A stretch of DNA of 64,000 nt. It comes from Pseudomonas putida (GTDB lineage Bacteria; Pseudomonadota; Gammaproteobacteria; Pseudomonadales; Pseudomonadaceae). How positions within the stretch are numbered: position 1 is the stretch's first letter; each line of letters opens with the position of its first letter. The stretch is taken from contig CP163498.1 in NCBI GenBank assembly GCA_041071465.1, forward strand, positions 5,598,001 to 5,662,000, in the 5' to 3' direction. The translations under genes and the position numbers were made by a program. The notes beneath the pieces are model-generated. The model did no database searches. It was given only the letters and a program-made list of their open reading frames with translations, and was not told the origin of the DNA. Positions 1 through 8,554 of the stretch are shown one piece after another.

Positions 1-876
1 GTTCTCCAGCACCTGTGGGTTGCGCTTGAGCCACTCCCGTGATGCCAGCGCAGGCTTTTGTTTGTCGTTGAGAATGGCCCCCATGATCTGGCTTTCCATC
101 CCCAGCTCAAACGCCATCCGAGACAATAACGCACCTACGTTCGGGCATTCCTGGCCGAAGCCTTTGCGCGTATGGGTGTCGACCACTGCAGCCCCGTAGT
201 TCGGGCCGAACTCAGCGTCGCCACCACTCAGATAACGCATCGACAGCTGGCTGTTCATTGGGTGCGGCTCCCACCCCAGGAACACGATCGGCTTTTTCGA
301 GCGCACCGCCCGGCGTACTTCCACCAGCATGCCGGCCTCGCTTGAGTCGACCAGGCGGAAACCCTTGAGGCCATAGCTGTCCTTGTCGATCAGGCCCTGG
401 ATGATCTGGTTGCCATCATTGCCGGCCTCGATGCCGTAGATGCGCCCTTGCAACTCGTCCTTGAACCGGGCGATGTCCTCGAAGCGCTTGAGCCCGGCCT
501 CGTAGGCATAGTCCGGCACGGCCAGGGTGTATTTGGCACCGGTCAGGTTGGTGCGTACCCGCTCGACGCTGCCTTTTTCCAGAAAAGGCGTGGAAATTGC
601 CGCCATCGACGGCATCCAGGCGCCAAGGTAGACGTCGATGCTCTTCATTTCCATGGCCTGGTACGCCATCGGGATCGACAGCATCTGGGTCTTGGTCTTG
701 TAACCCAGGCCTTGCAAGACGGTAGTCGCGAGCCCAGTGGTGGCGGCGATGTCAGCCCAGCCGACCTCCGCGAAGTTGACTGTCTGGCAGGCAGCGGGGT
801 CACTGGCCTGGGCGGTGGCGATGGACGCGACGAGCAGCGATGCGGCAAGCACGGGCACTGAGGTTTTCTTTGGCAT
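1..876 (-). CDS. Choline/glycine-betaine ABC transporter substrate-binding protein (C-terminus outside window)
   Basis: Periplasmic binding protein for quaternary amines, feeding an ABC importer. The ATG is at 876; 292 codons are visible with no stop, so the gene runs off the left edge. Residues 1-24 form a signal peptide (MPKKTSVPVLAASLLVASIA then an AQA cleavage site). The mature start (TVNFAEVGWADIAATTG) and the later FLGWEPHPMN segment are typical of the OpuAC/ProX/ChoX family. It lies 55 bp downstream of the class II aldolase on the same strand, and the divergent gene encodes a betaine-aldehyde-type dehydrogenase, which fits uptake and oxidation of choline or a related amine. Exact ligand not determined. 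Family assignment is firm. Confidence 0.85.
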   Translation of the reverse strand, partial: MPKKTSVPVLAASLLVASIATAQASDPAACQTVNFAEVGWADIAATTGLATTVLQGLGYKTKTQMLSIPMAYQAMEMKSIDVYLGAWMPSMAAISTPFLEKGSVERVRTNLTGAKYTLAVPDYAYEAGLKRFEDIARFKDELQGRIYGIEAGNDGNQIIQGLIDKDSYGLKGFRLVDSSEAGMLVEVRRAVRSKKPIVFLGWEPHPMNSQLSMRYLSGGDAEFGPNYGAAVVDTHTRKGFGQECPNVGALLSRMAFELGMESQIMGAILNDKQKPALASREWLKRNPQVLEN

Positions 877-931
877 GCGAGCGACTCCAGAACGGTTCAG
901 GGTGGGCGTGACAATGCACGGGCGTATGCAC

Positions 932-1681
932 TCAGCTGCGATAGTCCGGCTCCTGCTCATCGAGGATTTCCTGCAGCGCAGCGAAATGGCGGGCGGCGAA
1001 ATCCGGATAATCAAGCCATTGCCGGGCTGTCTTGCGCGCCACGGCATCGCTGGCGATACGCAGAGGGCGGCCGCTGGCAAGCGCGGTGAGGTAAAGCTCG
1101 CAGGCCCGCTCGAAGTAGTAGAGGTCGTCGAAGGCCTGGGCCACGCTTGGGGCCGCCACCAGCACACCGTGGTTGCCCATCAGCAGAATCGGCTTGTCGC
1201 CCAACTGGCGGCTTACCCGCTCGGCTTCATCCCCCAGCCCCATGCCGTCGAACCCCTCGTCGATGGCCACGCGCTCGAAGAAGCGCATGGCGTTCTGCTC
1301 GATCGGTGGCAGGCGCGAGTCGGCCAAACAGGCCAAGGCGGTGGCGTACTTCGAATGCACATGCAGGATGCAGCGCGCATGCGGATGCCGCCGGTGCAAG
1401 GCGCCATGCAGGGCCCAGGCAGTGATGTCCGGCGCCCCGGGGCGCTGCAACGCCGAGGGGTCGTCGGCATCGAGCAGCAGCAAGTCGCTGGCGCGGATCC
1501 TGGAAAAATGCCGGCCATAGGGATTGATCAGAAAACGCCGGCCATCCTCGGAAACAGCCAGGCTGAAATGGTTGGCAATCGCCTCGTGCATCCCTAGGCG
1601 GGCGGTCCAGCGAAATGCGCAGGCGAGCTCGACGCGGGCCTGGGCATGGGCGTCTAGAACAGCGATGGATGAGTTGTGCAT
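932..1681 (-). CDS. Class II aldolase/adducin family protein
   Basis: Predicted cytosolic metal-dependent aldolase or related lyase of the FucA/AraD/adducin fold, 249 residues. The HVHSKYATALACL segment supplies the zinc-binding HxH pair and MGNHGVLV holds the usual later His; the substrate is unknown. An in-frame ATG exists at 1726, but I chose the ATG at 1681 because GAGGAG stands 5 bases upstream and the extra 15 residues are low-complexity Ala/Pro/Arg. It is probably cotranscribed with the binding protein downstream. Family members occur beside amine and sugar catabolic genes, so a role in breaking down the imported compound is inference only. Confidence 0.8.
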   Translation of the reverse strand: MHNSSIAVLDAHAQARVELACAFRWTARLGMHEAIANHFSLAVSEDGRRFLINPYGRHFSRIRASDLLLLDADDPSALQRPGAPDITAWALHGALHRRHPHARCILHVHSKYATALACLADSRLPPIEQNAMRFFERVAIDEGFDGMGLGDEAERVSRQLGDKPILLMGNHGVLVAAPSVAQAFDDLYYFERACELYLTALASGRPLRIASDAVARKTARQWLDYPDFAARHFAALQEILDEQEPDYRS

Positions 1682-1883
1682 GGCAGCTCCTCGGGCGGCA
1701 GGCGCGCCCCTCGGGGGCGCGTTCATACCCTTCGAGTCTAGGGATGGCGACGCTTTTGACTTGATGCGATGCGACCTGCCTTGTCGCGAACGAGCGCAGC
1801 ACTGGCCTGTCGTATTTCGTCAAGTTCGCACCCTGCTGCCTGTCTATGGTGTGCCCATACATAGGCAAGCCAGGAGACTCAGT
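1682..1883. promoter_or_regulatory. Divergent promoter region between aldolase and aldehyde dehydrogenase
   Basis: About 200 bp separate the two divergent starts, so promoters in both directions must lie here. No regulator gene is adjacent and I could not fix a -35/-10 pair. The dehydrogenase SD (AGGAGA) is at 1872-1877. Confidence 0.4.
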
Positions 1884-3353
1884 GTGTCCCATCAATCGCT
1901 ATTCATCGCAGGGCAATGGCGTGAGCCACACAGCGGCCGCTATCGGGAAATCCTCAACCCCGCCAACGAGTCCTTGCTGGCCTTGGCGCCAGAAGCCGGC
2001 GCCCAGGATGTCGACGCCGCGATCGACGCCGCCCGTCACGCCTTCGACCACGGCCCTTGGCCGCAGTTGCCACCGAGTGAGCGCAGCGCCTGGCTGCTGC
2101 GCATCGCGGCAGCCATCGAAGCCGATGCCGCGCAACTGGCGCGCCTGGAAACCCTCAACACCGGCAAGACCCTGTGCGAGAGCGAGGCCGATATGGCCTG
2201 CGTGGTGGCCACCTTCCGCTACTACGCAGGGCTGCTTGAAGCGCGCACCGATCGCGCTCACCCGCATGCCCCCGACCACGTCATCAGCGTCACACGCCAT
2301 GAGCCGGTAGGTGTCTGCGCGTTGATCGTGCCGTGGAACTACCCTCTGCTGCAAACCGCCTGGAAGCTCGCCCCCGCCTTGGCTGCGGGCAACACGGTGA
2401 TTCTCAAGCCCAGCGAACTGACGCCGCTAAGTGCCTTGCACCTGACGGCTTTGCTGGCCGCCCTGGCGCTGCCAGCCGGGGTGTTCAACCTGGTCTGCGG
2501 CGATGGCACCGTAGGCCACCACATGGCGCTCAGCGACCGGGTGGACATGGTGTCGTTCACCGGTGGCGCCCAAGCCGGTGCCAAGGTGATGCAGGCCGCC
2601 AGTGGCAACTTCAAGCGCCTGGCGCTGGAGCTCGGTGGCAAAAACCCAAATATCGTGTTTGCTGATGCCGACCTCGACGTGGCCCTGGACCAGGCGCTCA
2701 ACGCCGTGTTCTTCAACGCAGGGCAGGTGTGCTCGGCCGGCTCGCGCCTGCTGTTGCAAGCCTCCGTGCATGATCGCTTCGTCGCGCGCCTGGTCGAACG
2801 CATCGACGCTATTGTTCTCGGCGATGGCTTCGACAGCCGCACGCGTATGGGGCCTCTGATATCGGCGGCCCAGCGGAATCGCGTGCTGTCGCTGATCCAG
2901 GCGGCACAAGGCGAAGGCGCTCGCCTGCGCGCCGGCGGCCAGCGCCCCACGGATGCGCACCTGGAAAAGGGGTTCTGGTTACGCCCTACCCTGCTCAGTG
3001 ACGTGCAGGCCGACATGCGCATTGCTCGCGAAGAAATTTTCGGCCCGGTAATCACCGTCGAACGCTTCACCGACGAGGCACATGCCGTGCGGTTGGCCAA
3101 CGATACGCCCTATGGCCTGGCGGCCGGGGTCTGGACCGGCGACCTGGGCTGCGCCAATCGCATGGCCCGGCGGCTGCGGGTTGGGACACTGTGGGTGAAC
3201 GATTACAACCTGGCATTTCCCCAGGCGCCCTGGGGTGGTTTCAAGGCCAGCGGCATCGGCCGCGAGCTATCGGCGACGGGCCTGGAGGAATTCAGTGAAC
3301 TCAAACACGTGCTACTCAATTGCGAGCCTCGGGCGTTGAACTGGTTCACATGA
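1884..3353 (+). CDS. NAD(P)-dependent aldehyde dehydrogenase, betaine-aldehyde type
   Basis: Oxidises an aldehyde, possibly betaine aldehyde or an aminoaldehyde, to the acid in the cytosol. The 489-residue length is standard. Catalytic residues are present: Glu249 in LELGGKNPN and Cys283 in FFNAGQVCSAGSR; the cofactor-site motif PWNYPLLQTAWKLAPALAAG and a C-terminal PWGGFKASGIGRE are also seen. The frame is open from 1524, but that extension overlaps the divergent aldolase and does not resemble the family; GTG at 1884 with AGGAGA 6 bases upstream begins the conserved N-terminus (SHQSLFIAGQW). Context with a choline-type binding protein suggests a BetB-like role; other omega-aminoaldehydes are possible. 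Confidence 0.88.
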   Translation: MSHQSLFIAGQWREPHSGRYREILNPANESLLALAPEAGAQDVDAAIDAARHAFDHGPWPQLPPSERSAWLLRIAAAIEADAAQLARLETLNTGKTLCESEADMACVVATFRYYAGLLEARTDRAHPHAPDHVISVTRHEPVGVCALIVPWNYPLLQTAWKLAPALAAGNTVILKPSELTPLSALHLTALLAALALPAGVFNLVCGDGTVGHHMALSDRVDMVSFTGGAQAGAKVMQAASGNFKRLALELGGKNPNIVFADADLDVALDQALNAVFFNAGQVCSAGSRLLLQASVHDRFVARLVERIDAIVLGDGFDSRTRMGPLISAAQRNRVLSLIQAAQGEGARLRAGGQRPTDAHLEKGFWLRPTLLSDVQADMRIAREEIFGPVITVERFTDEAHAVRLANDTPYGLAAGVWTGDLGCANRMARRLRVGTLWVNDYNLAFPQAPWGGFKASGIGRELSATGLEEFSELKHVLLNCEPRALNWFT

Positions 3354-3358
3354 CGACT

Positions 3359-3780
3359 TCTGGCGAACAGTGGCTCCGTAAGCTCCAACGCTTGGACGTG
3401 GGATGGCTTAAGGTACTCGATGGCCTTGGTGGTGCAGAATAAACCGAGGATTGTCGGCAGCGTAGCCAGCGCCAGCAGCGGCGACAACTCGCCGATCACG
3501 AAACGTTCGGCGGCAGCCGGCATCAGCAGATACAGGCTGCCAAAGAGCAACAACAGCCGGGTGAAGTGCAGCCCTCCCGATACCTCCATACGTTTCATGG
3601 CAACCGAAAAGGCCCCATAGCCGGTGCCGGCAATGGAGGTGAGCGCAGCACCTTGCAGGCTAAAACCGGCTGCAGGTCGCCACCGAAGATTACCGAAATT
3701 CCAGCGATAGCCAGTGCGGCTCCTAGACGCCCCCACTAGGAGGCAAACCCGCGCTGAATCCTGCCATCCCGCCATGGAAG
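3359..3780 (-). pseudogene. Decayed EamA/DMT-family transporter fragment
   Basis: The minus strand encodes recognisable EamA pieces: LGAALAIAGISVIFGG at about 3733-3680, then in another frame FSLQGAALTSIAGTGYGAFS through QALELTEPLFA, ending near 3359. The two parts join if one base is restored near 3669. The N-terminal half and the last helices are missing, and there is no credible start. This is a truncated drug/metabolite transporter remnant; truncation at both ends makes a genuine pseudogene likely even if the frameshift is an error. A short inverted repeat (CTCCTAG/CTAGGAG) sits at 3720-3742. Confidence 0.6.
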
Positions 3781-4009
3781 TACACGTTGCCCTGCTTCTC
3801 GCCTCACCACCTCCGGCAACTGATCGATCGATTTCCCAGGCTTGAGCCATTAGACGGCCACGAGCCTTTGATCGTGGGATAGCGTCGCACACCATGCTGA
3901 CGGTGTTCGCCCAGAGCATGATGGGAACCGTTAAACCCGCCTACCCTGCCACCCTGTCAAAGGCGTAATCCTTGAAAACGAACTACCCGATCCCATGGGA
4001 GCACCGTAC
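3781..4009. other. Non-coding stretch before the GNAT gene
   Basis: No supported gene. An open frame crosses it on the minus strand but resembles no family I know and merges into the decayed EamA fragment. The GNAT promoter presumably lies in the right half. Confidence 0.4.
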
Positions 4010-4603
4010 ATGTCTATCGAATTCAGACCCGCTCAAGCCGCGGACGCGCACGATATTGCGCGCTTCTTTCAACTGACATCGGAGGGCATGGCCGATTACA
4101 TATGGAGCAAGCTTGCCGTGCCAGGAGAAGCATTGCTGAGTGTCGGTGCGTCTCGCTATGCCAGGGAACAGGGTGACTTTTCCTACAAGAACTGCTTGAT
4201 GGCCACTTTCGAAGGGCGCGTCATCGGCATGATGCATAGCTATGCCTTGCGCGAGACCCCTGACAGGCCTGTCGAGACAGACCCGGTCCTCGCGCCTTAT
4301 TCCGACATGGAAATACCCGCCACCTTATACATATCCAGCCTGGCGTTAGATGAGGCCTGGCGCAGCCAGGGGCTGGGCGTCCAGTTTCTTCGCCACGCCC
4401 AGCAGCGCGCCGACGACGCTGGCCTGGATGGGCTATGCCTGATCGATTATGCAGAAAACCACGGTGCACGCCGCTTCTATGAACGTCACGGTTTTCAAAT
4501 TGTTAAAACCTGCCAGATCGTTCCGCACCCCATGCTGAGCGTAACCGGCGAAGCCTATTTGATGTATCGCCCTACCCACAACGTGCTCGAGAAAAAACCA
4601 TGA
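4010..4603 (+). CDS. GNAT family N-acetyltransferase
   Basis: Cytosolic acetyl-CoA-dependent N-acetyltransferase of unknown substrate, 197 residues. The acetyl-CoA site is seen in LYISSLALDEAWRSQGLGVQ (motif A, RxxGxG-like as RSQGLG), and the family C-terminal ENHGARRFYERHGF is present. I chose the ATG at 4010 (MSIEFRPAQ) rather than the in-frame ATG at 3995: GGGAG lies 9 bases upstream and the extra residues are not family-like. It overlaps the following cupin gene by four bases (ATGA), so the two are translationally coupled. Confidence 0.85.
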   Translation: MSIEFRPAQAADAHDIARFFQLTSEGMADYIWSKLAVPGEALLSVGASRYAREQGDFSYKNCLMATFEGRVIGMMHSYALRETPDRPVETDPVLAPYSDMEIPATLYISSLALDEAWRSQGLGVQFLRHAQQRADDAGLDGLCLIDYAENHGARRFYERHGFQIVKTCQIVPHPMLSVTGEAYLMYRPTHNVLEKKP

Positions 4604-4959
4604 ACAAGAAACTGACCGTGTTCCGCGAACTGGATATCCAACCGGTGCGCGACCTGCCTTTTTTTGAAGAGGTCGTGGAAGGCACCCCTCATACGCTGAC
4701 GTCCAAGTACTATCACGATGAACAGCAAGGTCGCATTTCTGGAGAATGGGAAGCCAGCACCGGAGCGTGGCGCATCGACTACAAAGTTTGGGAGTTCTGC
4801 CATGTCCTGAGTGGATGCTGCGTCATTGAACTTGAAGGTTGCGCCCCCCTCACACTGGCCGCTGGGGACACGTTCATTATCGAGCCGGGCGCCAAGGGGA
4901 AATGGACCGTGCTGGAAGATATGAAAAAGAACTTCGTGATCCTCTTGCCCACGAACTAG
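4600..4959 (+). CDS. Cupin domain-containing protein (DUF861-like)
   Basis: Small single-domain beta-barrel protein of 119 residues. The central segment (WEFCHVLSGCCVIELEG then LAAGDTFIIEPGAKGKW) is the cupin fold as found in ethanolamine-utilisation EutQ-like and DUF861 proteins. It begins inside the stop of the GNAT gene, indicating joint expression. The ligand is unknown. The family is clear, the function is not. Confidence 0.8.
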   Translation: MNKKLTVFRELDIQPVRDLPFFEEVVEGTPHTLTSKYYHDEQQGRISGEWEASTGAWRIDYKVWEFCHVLSGCCVIELEGCAPLTLAAGDTFIIEPGAKGKWTVLEDMKKNFVILLPTN

Positions 4960-5225
4960 GCACGGGGTTGCGTTTCATCGAGCGCAGCGCAAGGACAGTT
5001 TGCATGCTTGCCTACTGGCGGCGCTCGAATGCTCTACACAGGAGGCTACAACAGCCCTCTACTGCATGGCGCCACTCGCGTCTGGCAGACCTGGTCTAGC
5101 CTGGTGAACGAAAGGTGACTTGGGCGGGATCTTGCATAAGTAGAACTAATCGATAATGAGTAGAATTGATTAAACTAATGACCCGCTGAAATGCACACTA
5201 CTGCCTTTCAAGCGGGAGTAACCCT

Positions 5226-5633
5226 ATGTCAGGCGAAAAATCCATCTCAGCCCTGCTCCGCGGCATGAGCCCAGTCCTCAATGAAGGCGACTTTGTATTC
5301 TGCACAGTGCCGGACGCGTCCGCGCTTCTGGGTACCGATGTACTTGGTACATTCCGCGAAAAAGAAGGCTTCACTGTCATCATTGAGCGCGAACGCGCTG
5401 ATGCACTGGGCCTTGAGTACAATTTTGTGGCGGCTTGGATCACGCTCACGATCCACTCAGCGCTTGATGCGGTGGGTTTGACGGCCGCATTCGCGACCGC
5501 ACTCGGAAAGGCTGGCATCAGTTGCAACGTGATCGCCGCGTTCTACCATGATCACATTTTCGTGGCCAAGGATGATGCCGCTAAAGCCATCGATGTCCTC
5601 CAAGCTTTATCTCGCGCAGGCGAATCCAGTTAG
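5226..5633 (+). CDS. ACT domain-containing protein (COG3602/DUF2241 type)
   Basis: A 135-residue stand-alone ACT-like protein. Residues 1-65 match the DUF2241 N-terminal half (LLRGMSPVLNEGDFVFCTV) and the second half is the ACT-like fold with LTIHSALDAVGLTAAF and GISCNVIAAFYHDHIFV. Such proteins are conserved in proteobacteria; small-ligand or amino-acid binding is inferred from the fold. GGGAG lies 7 bases before the ATG. The 266 bp upstream are AT-rich just before the gene (5140-5185) and likely hold its promoter. It appears monocistronic. Confidence 0.85.
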   Translation: MSGEKSISALLRGMSPVLNEGDFVFCTVPDASALLGTDVLGTFREKEGFTVIIERERADALGLEYNFVAAWITLTIHSALDAVGLTAAFATALGKAGISCNVIAAFYHDHIFVAKDDAAKAIDVLQALSRAGESS

Positions 5634-5713
5634 CCCCCTAGCCAAGATGCTTCAAGTCTGCCTATTGGCGAAATGTGCCAATGGTGAGCGCCCGCCTTGG
5701 ATCGAAGGCAGAC

Positions 5714-5750
5714 GGTCGCGAGTGGCCGCAATCGACCCTAAGCGGACATC
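5714..5750 (+). repeat. Dispersed intergenic repeat, copy 1
   Basis: This segment shares the pattern GTCGCGA-TG-CCGC, then CGACCC-AAGCGG, with the copies at 7043-7090 and 7549-7586. Similar sequence is familiar from intergenic regions of Pseudomonas genomes. This copy is the most diverged and its hairpin is imperfect. Confidence 0.45.
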
Positions 5751-5908
5751 CACATGCGTGTCGGCTGGAATGTGTGCCAGTCTCTGACGCGAGCGCGCGG
5801 TCTGGTTATACGTCGACCTATTGACTGGCCCCAGCGCCGCTAATGTCGAACTGCATCAAAAGGGTAGTCCCCCATATGATAAGTCAAGGTTTTCGAACAG
5901 TAGCGTTC

Positions 5909-6784
5909 CTACCAGTCCTCAGGCAGATCCAGCCCAAGTTTAGCGAGCTCTTCCTTCAGCTTATCCAGCTGCCGTTCTGCTTCCGCCATACGCTCCTGCT
6001 CGCTTCCCTCATAGTTAGTGTGCAGCCAAGCCGATGGGATAGGGAGCATGCCCACTGTTATGGAGGTTCTGTCGCTCTGGATGTGCTGATGAATTCGTCG
6101 AATGGTCGGGAACTGACCGCGCTCAGGAACGCCCGTACCTTCCACTTTGCTGAGCATCAAGCGCATTGCGGGCGACTTATACAGCCGCAGTTGCAGCGAC
6201 ATCGAACGCCCTACGTTGCGCGGGATACCATTCAACGACCAAAATGTGTCCAGTGCAGACATGACGCCCGCAACACAAGTCGCCACACGAACAGGTGCGG
6301 GCTCATATCGGGTACTTCCGGTCTCGAAATACGTCGTTCCTAATAGGCCGATTGCCGCGCCAATCGCCTCCACGCGCGCACCCGTCTCCTTCCCGCCGGG
6401 CAACCCGGTCACCATGTCTTGTATCCTGTCGCCAATCGTCATTGCCACCATGGCTACCTTAGTGCCGAAGAAGTCTGCCCATACTTCAAGAGCCTTGGTG
6501 TCTTGGTTGGACTCATCTCGAAATCCGCCATGCACGTTGAGTAGGTGTGCTGTCTCGTGGCCCAGAACCAGGAGTATAAACATCATCCTCTCTAGGCTGT
6601 CGACCTCACATTCCGCGAGGTCAGTGCTGATCAGGATGCCTCCACTGTCTGCACTGCCTCTATATGCTGTGCGCGTGCCTTGCACAGAGATATTCATTAC
6701 AAAGCCTGCCGTAGGGTAGAAGAACCCCTCTATGTCAGACTTGAATGCGTCAATTACGTCTCTTCCCTTTAGCACTTCTTCCAT
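5909..6784 (-). CDS. Predicted zinc metallopeptidase, M48-like
   Basis: A 291-residue protein with HETAH at about residues 77-81 in ILLVLGHETAHLLNVHGG, the HExxH zinc motif. Downstream ALEVWADFFGTKVAM fits the ExxAD third-ligand helix of M48-like enzymes. No signal peptide or clear membrane helix is present, so it is probably cytosolic. The C-terminal 25 residues are charged and likely coiled coil (ERMAEAERQLDKLKEELAKL). The base composition is less GC-rich than its neighbours, suggesting transfer. AGAGG abuts the ATG, giving poor SD spacing, so the true start may differ. I do not recognise the exact family; proteolysis of a host or phage protein is only a guess. Confidence 0.6.
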   Translation of the reverse strand: MEEVLKGRDVIDAFKSDIEGFFYPTAGFVMNISVQGTRTAYRGSADSGGILISTDLAECEVDSLERMMFILLVLGHETAHLLNVHGGFRDESNQDTKALEVWADFFGTKVAMVAMTIGDRIQDMVTGLPGGKETGARVEAIGAAIGLLGTTYFETGSTRYEPAPVRVATCVAGVMSALDTFWSLNGIPRNVGRSMSLQLRLYKSPAMRLMLSKVEGTGVPERGQFPTIRRIHQHIQSDRTSITVGMLPIPSAWLHTNYEGSEQERMAEAERQLDKLKEELAKLGLDLPEDW

Positions 6785-6787
6785 CCT

Positions 6788-6991
6788 CTAGTTATTTCCC
6801 CAATCTAAAAATCGACCGTACATGTTGAGATTTGAAGATGCTTCTTTGGCGTAAGTCTGCTTGATCGGGCTCATTACTGCGAGTTGTTGGTGCTTGTCAG
6901 CTAAAATGAATTCGGTTCCCCAGATGGAGTTGCAACCCGAGTTGCCGCGCTCCATGGCGAGCGAGAAGCATTTCTTGCTCACGAGATACAA
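6788..6991 (-). CDS. Small hypothetical protein upstream of the metallopeptidase
   Basis: A 67-codon frame with a TTG start immediately after a TGA, ending 3 bases before the metallopeptidase ATG on the same strand. It has no recognised domain and contains two cysteines near residues 8 and 20. Position and spacing suggest an operon, but the weak start and lack of a clear SD leave open that it is non-coding leader sequence. Confidence 0.25.
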   Translation of the reverse strand: MYLVSKKCFSLAMERGNSGCNSIWGTEFILADKHQQLAVMSPIKQTYAKEASSNLNMYGRFLDWGNN

Positions 6992-7042
6992 TCAGGCTTG
7001 GACGGTCTCCATGGCTTCTGCGTGGATATCCGCTTCTGGACG

Positions 7043-7090
7043 AAAGCTGCCCTCTATGAGCGGCAGCTTTGGGTCGACAGCGACCGCCCG
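7043..7090 (-). repeat. Dispersed intergenic repeat with hairpin, copy 2
   Basis: AAAGCTGCC (7043-7051) pairs perfectly with GGCAGCTTT (7062-7070) across a 10-base loop. The adjacent bases on the minus strand read GTCGACCCAAAGCTGCC, the same core as the other two copies. The stretch 6992-7227 otherwise shows no gene. Confidence 0.5.
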
Positions 7091-7227
7091 CACCGGCGGC
7101 TTAGACCTGTAGTTGATCGCCGCGAATGTCTGAAGCAGCAAAGGTGGGCTTGAGCTTTGCCTGTGCTCGCTCAGGCCTATAAGCTGCAACTAGGAGTACG
7201 GATTACTTTTCCGCTAGGGGCTAACCA

Positions 7228-7467
7228 TTGTCTACAGACCCGCTATGTCTCGTTTTCGTACCGGCGCTTGTTGTACTGTTAAAGGCGGCAGAGGATCGTA
7301 AAGGCTCAGTACTCAGCGAGCGTGAGGTGCTTGAAATTCGTGATCATGCAACCGCGACGGCAGTGCCGTTCAGTGTCGCCTTCGCGATGGAGAAAGAGCG
7401 GGGTTATAGAGACATCGTCCCAGAGGAGTGCTGGAAGGAGTGGCAGCGAGTACGCACATCCTTCTGA
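7228..7467 (+). CDS. Conserved small hypothetical protein
   Basis: A 79-residue protein with a TTG start; AGGGG lies 7 bases upstream. The N-terminus is hydrophobic (LCLVFVPALVVLLKAAED) and is followed by an acidic/basic stretch and the ending PEECWKEWQRVR. It resembles a short uncharacterised protein I associate with pseudomonads. Function unknown. It is monocistronic and convergent with the LysR gene to the right. Confidence 0.55.
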   Translation: MSTDPLCLVFVPALVVLLKAAEDRKGSVLSEREVLEIRDHATATAVPFSVAFAMEKERGYRDIVPEECWKEWQRVRTSF

Positions 7468-7548
7468 TCACCATTGCTCACACAGCTCGGGGTCAGAAAA
7501 ATGACTAGGCCCTGCTTCTGCACAGTTTGCTATGGGGCGAATGCAGCC

Positions 7549-7586
7549 CGTCGCGAATGACCGCTTCCGACCCAAAGCGGTCGTTC
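7549..7586 (+). repeat. Dispersed intergenic repeat with hairpin, copy 3
   Basis: GACCGCTT (7559-7566) pairs perfectly with AAGCGGTC (7575-7582) around the loop CCGACCCA. It lies just beyond the 3' end of the LysR gene and shares its core with copies at 5714 and 7043. Confidence 0.55.
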
Positions 7587-7639
7587 AGCGAGCACTACGA
7601 TACCAGCACCCGCAATGTGCTCAAGTATGAGCGCCTGAT

Positions 7640-8548
7640 TCATGACGTGCGCGTTGTACTTTGGAATTCATTTACCAGAAAGTCGATCAACTTGCGCACC
7701 GCTGGCATCAGACCGCGTCGCGACGGAAACAGGGCTACGATCTCAAATTTTTGCGGACTCCAGCGCTCCAATACATGAACCAGCCGTCCGCTAGCCAGAT
7801 CGGCACGTACCAATTCTTCTGGCAACACCACCACCCCGACCCCAGCCAACGCGCCCTCGTGTAGTACGGCCAAGTCGTCCGACACCAGTCGGGGCCGGAA
7901 GCGAATAGATGTTGCGATGCCGTCCGGCCCGTCCAGGTCCCAAGTGTACTCCTGAGCACTGATCCCCCAGCCAAGGCTCGGGAGCTCGAAGAGGTCCGCT
8001 GGCAACAGCGGATGAACGAGACCGGCGAGCAAGTGTGGCGTGGCCACCAGACACTGGCGGCTCTCGGCGAGCGTGCGCATCACCAGTTCGCTGCTTTCAA
8101 GCGGACGATGATGCAAGCTCAGGACCAAGTCGAAGCCCTCACCGATGACATCCACCCGTCGGTTAAAGCTCTTGACCACCAACTCCACCACCGGGCATTC
8201 AGCGATGAAGCGTGCCAACATCGGTGCCAAATGCGTATCTAACAGTGATGTATTGCATGCCAGACGAATGACTCCACTGGGTAGCCCCCTGCTGCGCTCG
8301 ACTGCATCTTCTGCGGCCAAAGCTCGGTCCATCATCGAGACGCAGTGCTTGTAATATTCAAGCCCCAGTTCGGTGACCGTGAACTGACGAGTGGAGCGCT
8401 GAATCAGTCGCACCCCCAACCGCTCTTCGAGCTTGCTTACACGCCGACTCAAACGCGATTTTGGCAGGCCAAGTATCCTACCCGCCGAAGCAAAGCCCCC
8501 GTGTTCGACAACCTTGGTATAAAGATACAAATCATTCAGATCGAACAT
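7640..8548 (-). CDS. LysR family transcriptional regulator
   Basis: DNA-binding regulator of 302 residues. The winged HTH occupies about residues 1-60 (FASAGRILGLPKSRLSRRVSKLEERLG) and the effector-binding domain follows from about residue 90. It sits 6 bp beyond the AaeA-like adaptor stop on the same strand, so it is the last gene of the efflux operon rather than divergent from it. In E. coli AaeR is the LysR activator of aaeXAB, which makes local control of this efflux operon likely by analogy. The effector is probably an aromatic acid, by inference. Confidence 0.9.
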   Translation of the reverse strand: MFDLNDLYLYTKVVEHGGFASAGRILGLPKSRLSRRVSKLEERLGVRLIQRSTRQFTVTELGLEYYKHCVSMMDRALAAEDAVERSRGLPSGVIRLACNTSLLDTHLAPMLARFIAECPVVELVVKSFNRRVDVIGEGFDLVLSLHHRPLESSELVMRTLAESRQCLVATPHLLAGLVHPLLPADLFELPSLGWGISAQEYTWDLDGPDGIATSIRFRPRLVSDDLAVLHEGALAGVGVVVLPEELVRADLASGRLVHVLERWSPQKFEIVALFPSRRGLMPAVRKLIDFLVNEFQSTTRTS

Positions 8549-8554
8549 GCAGCT

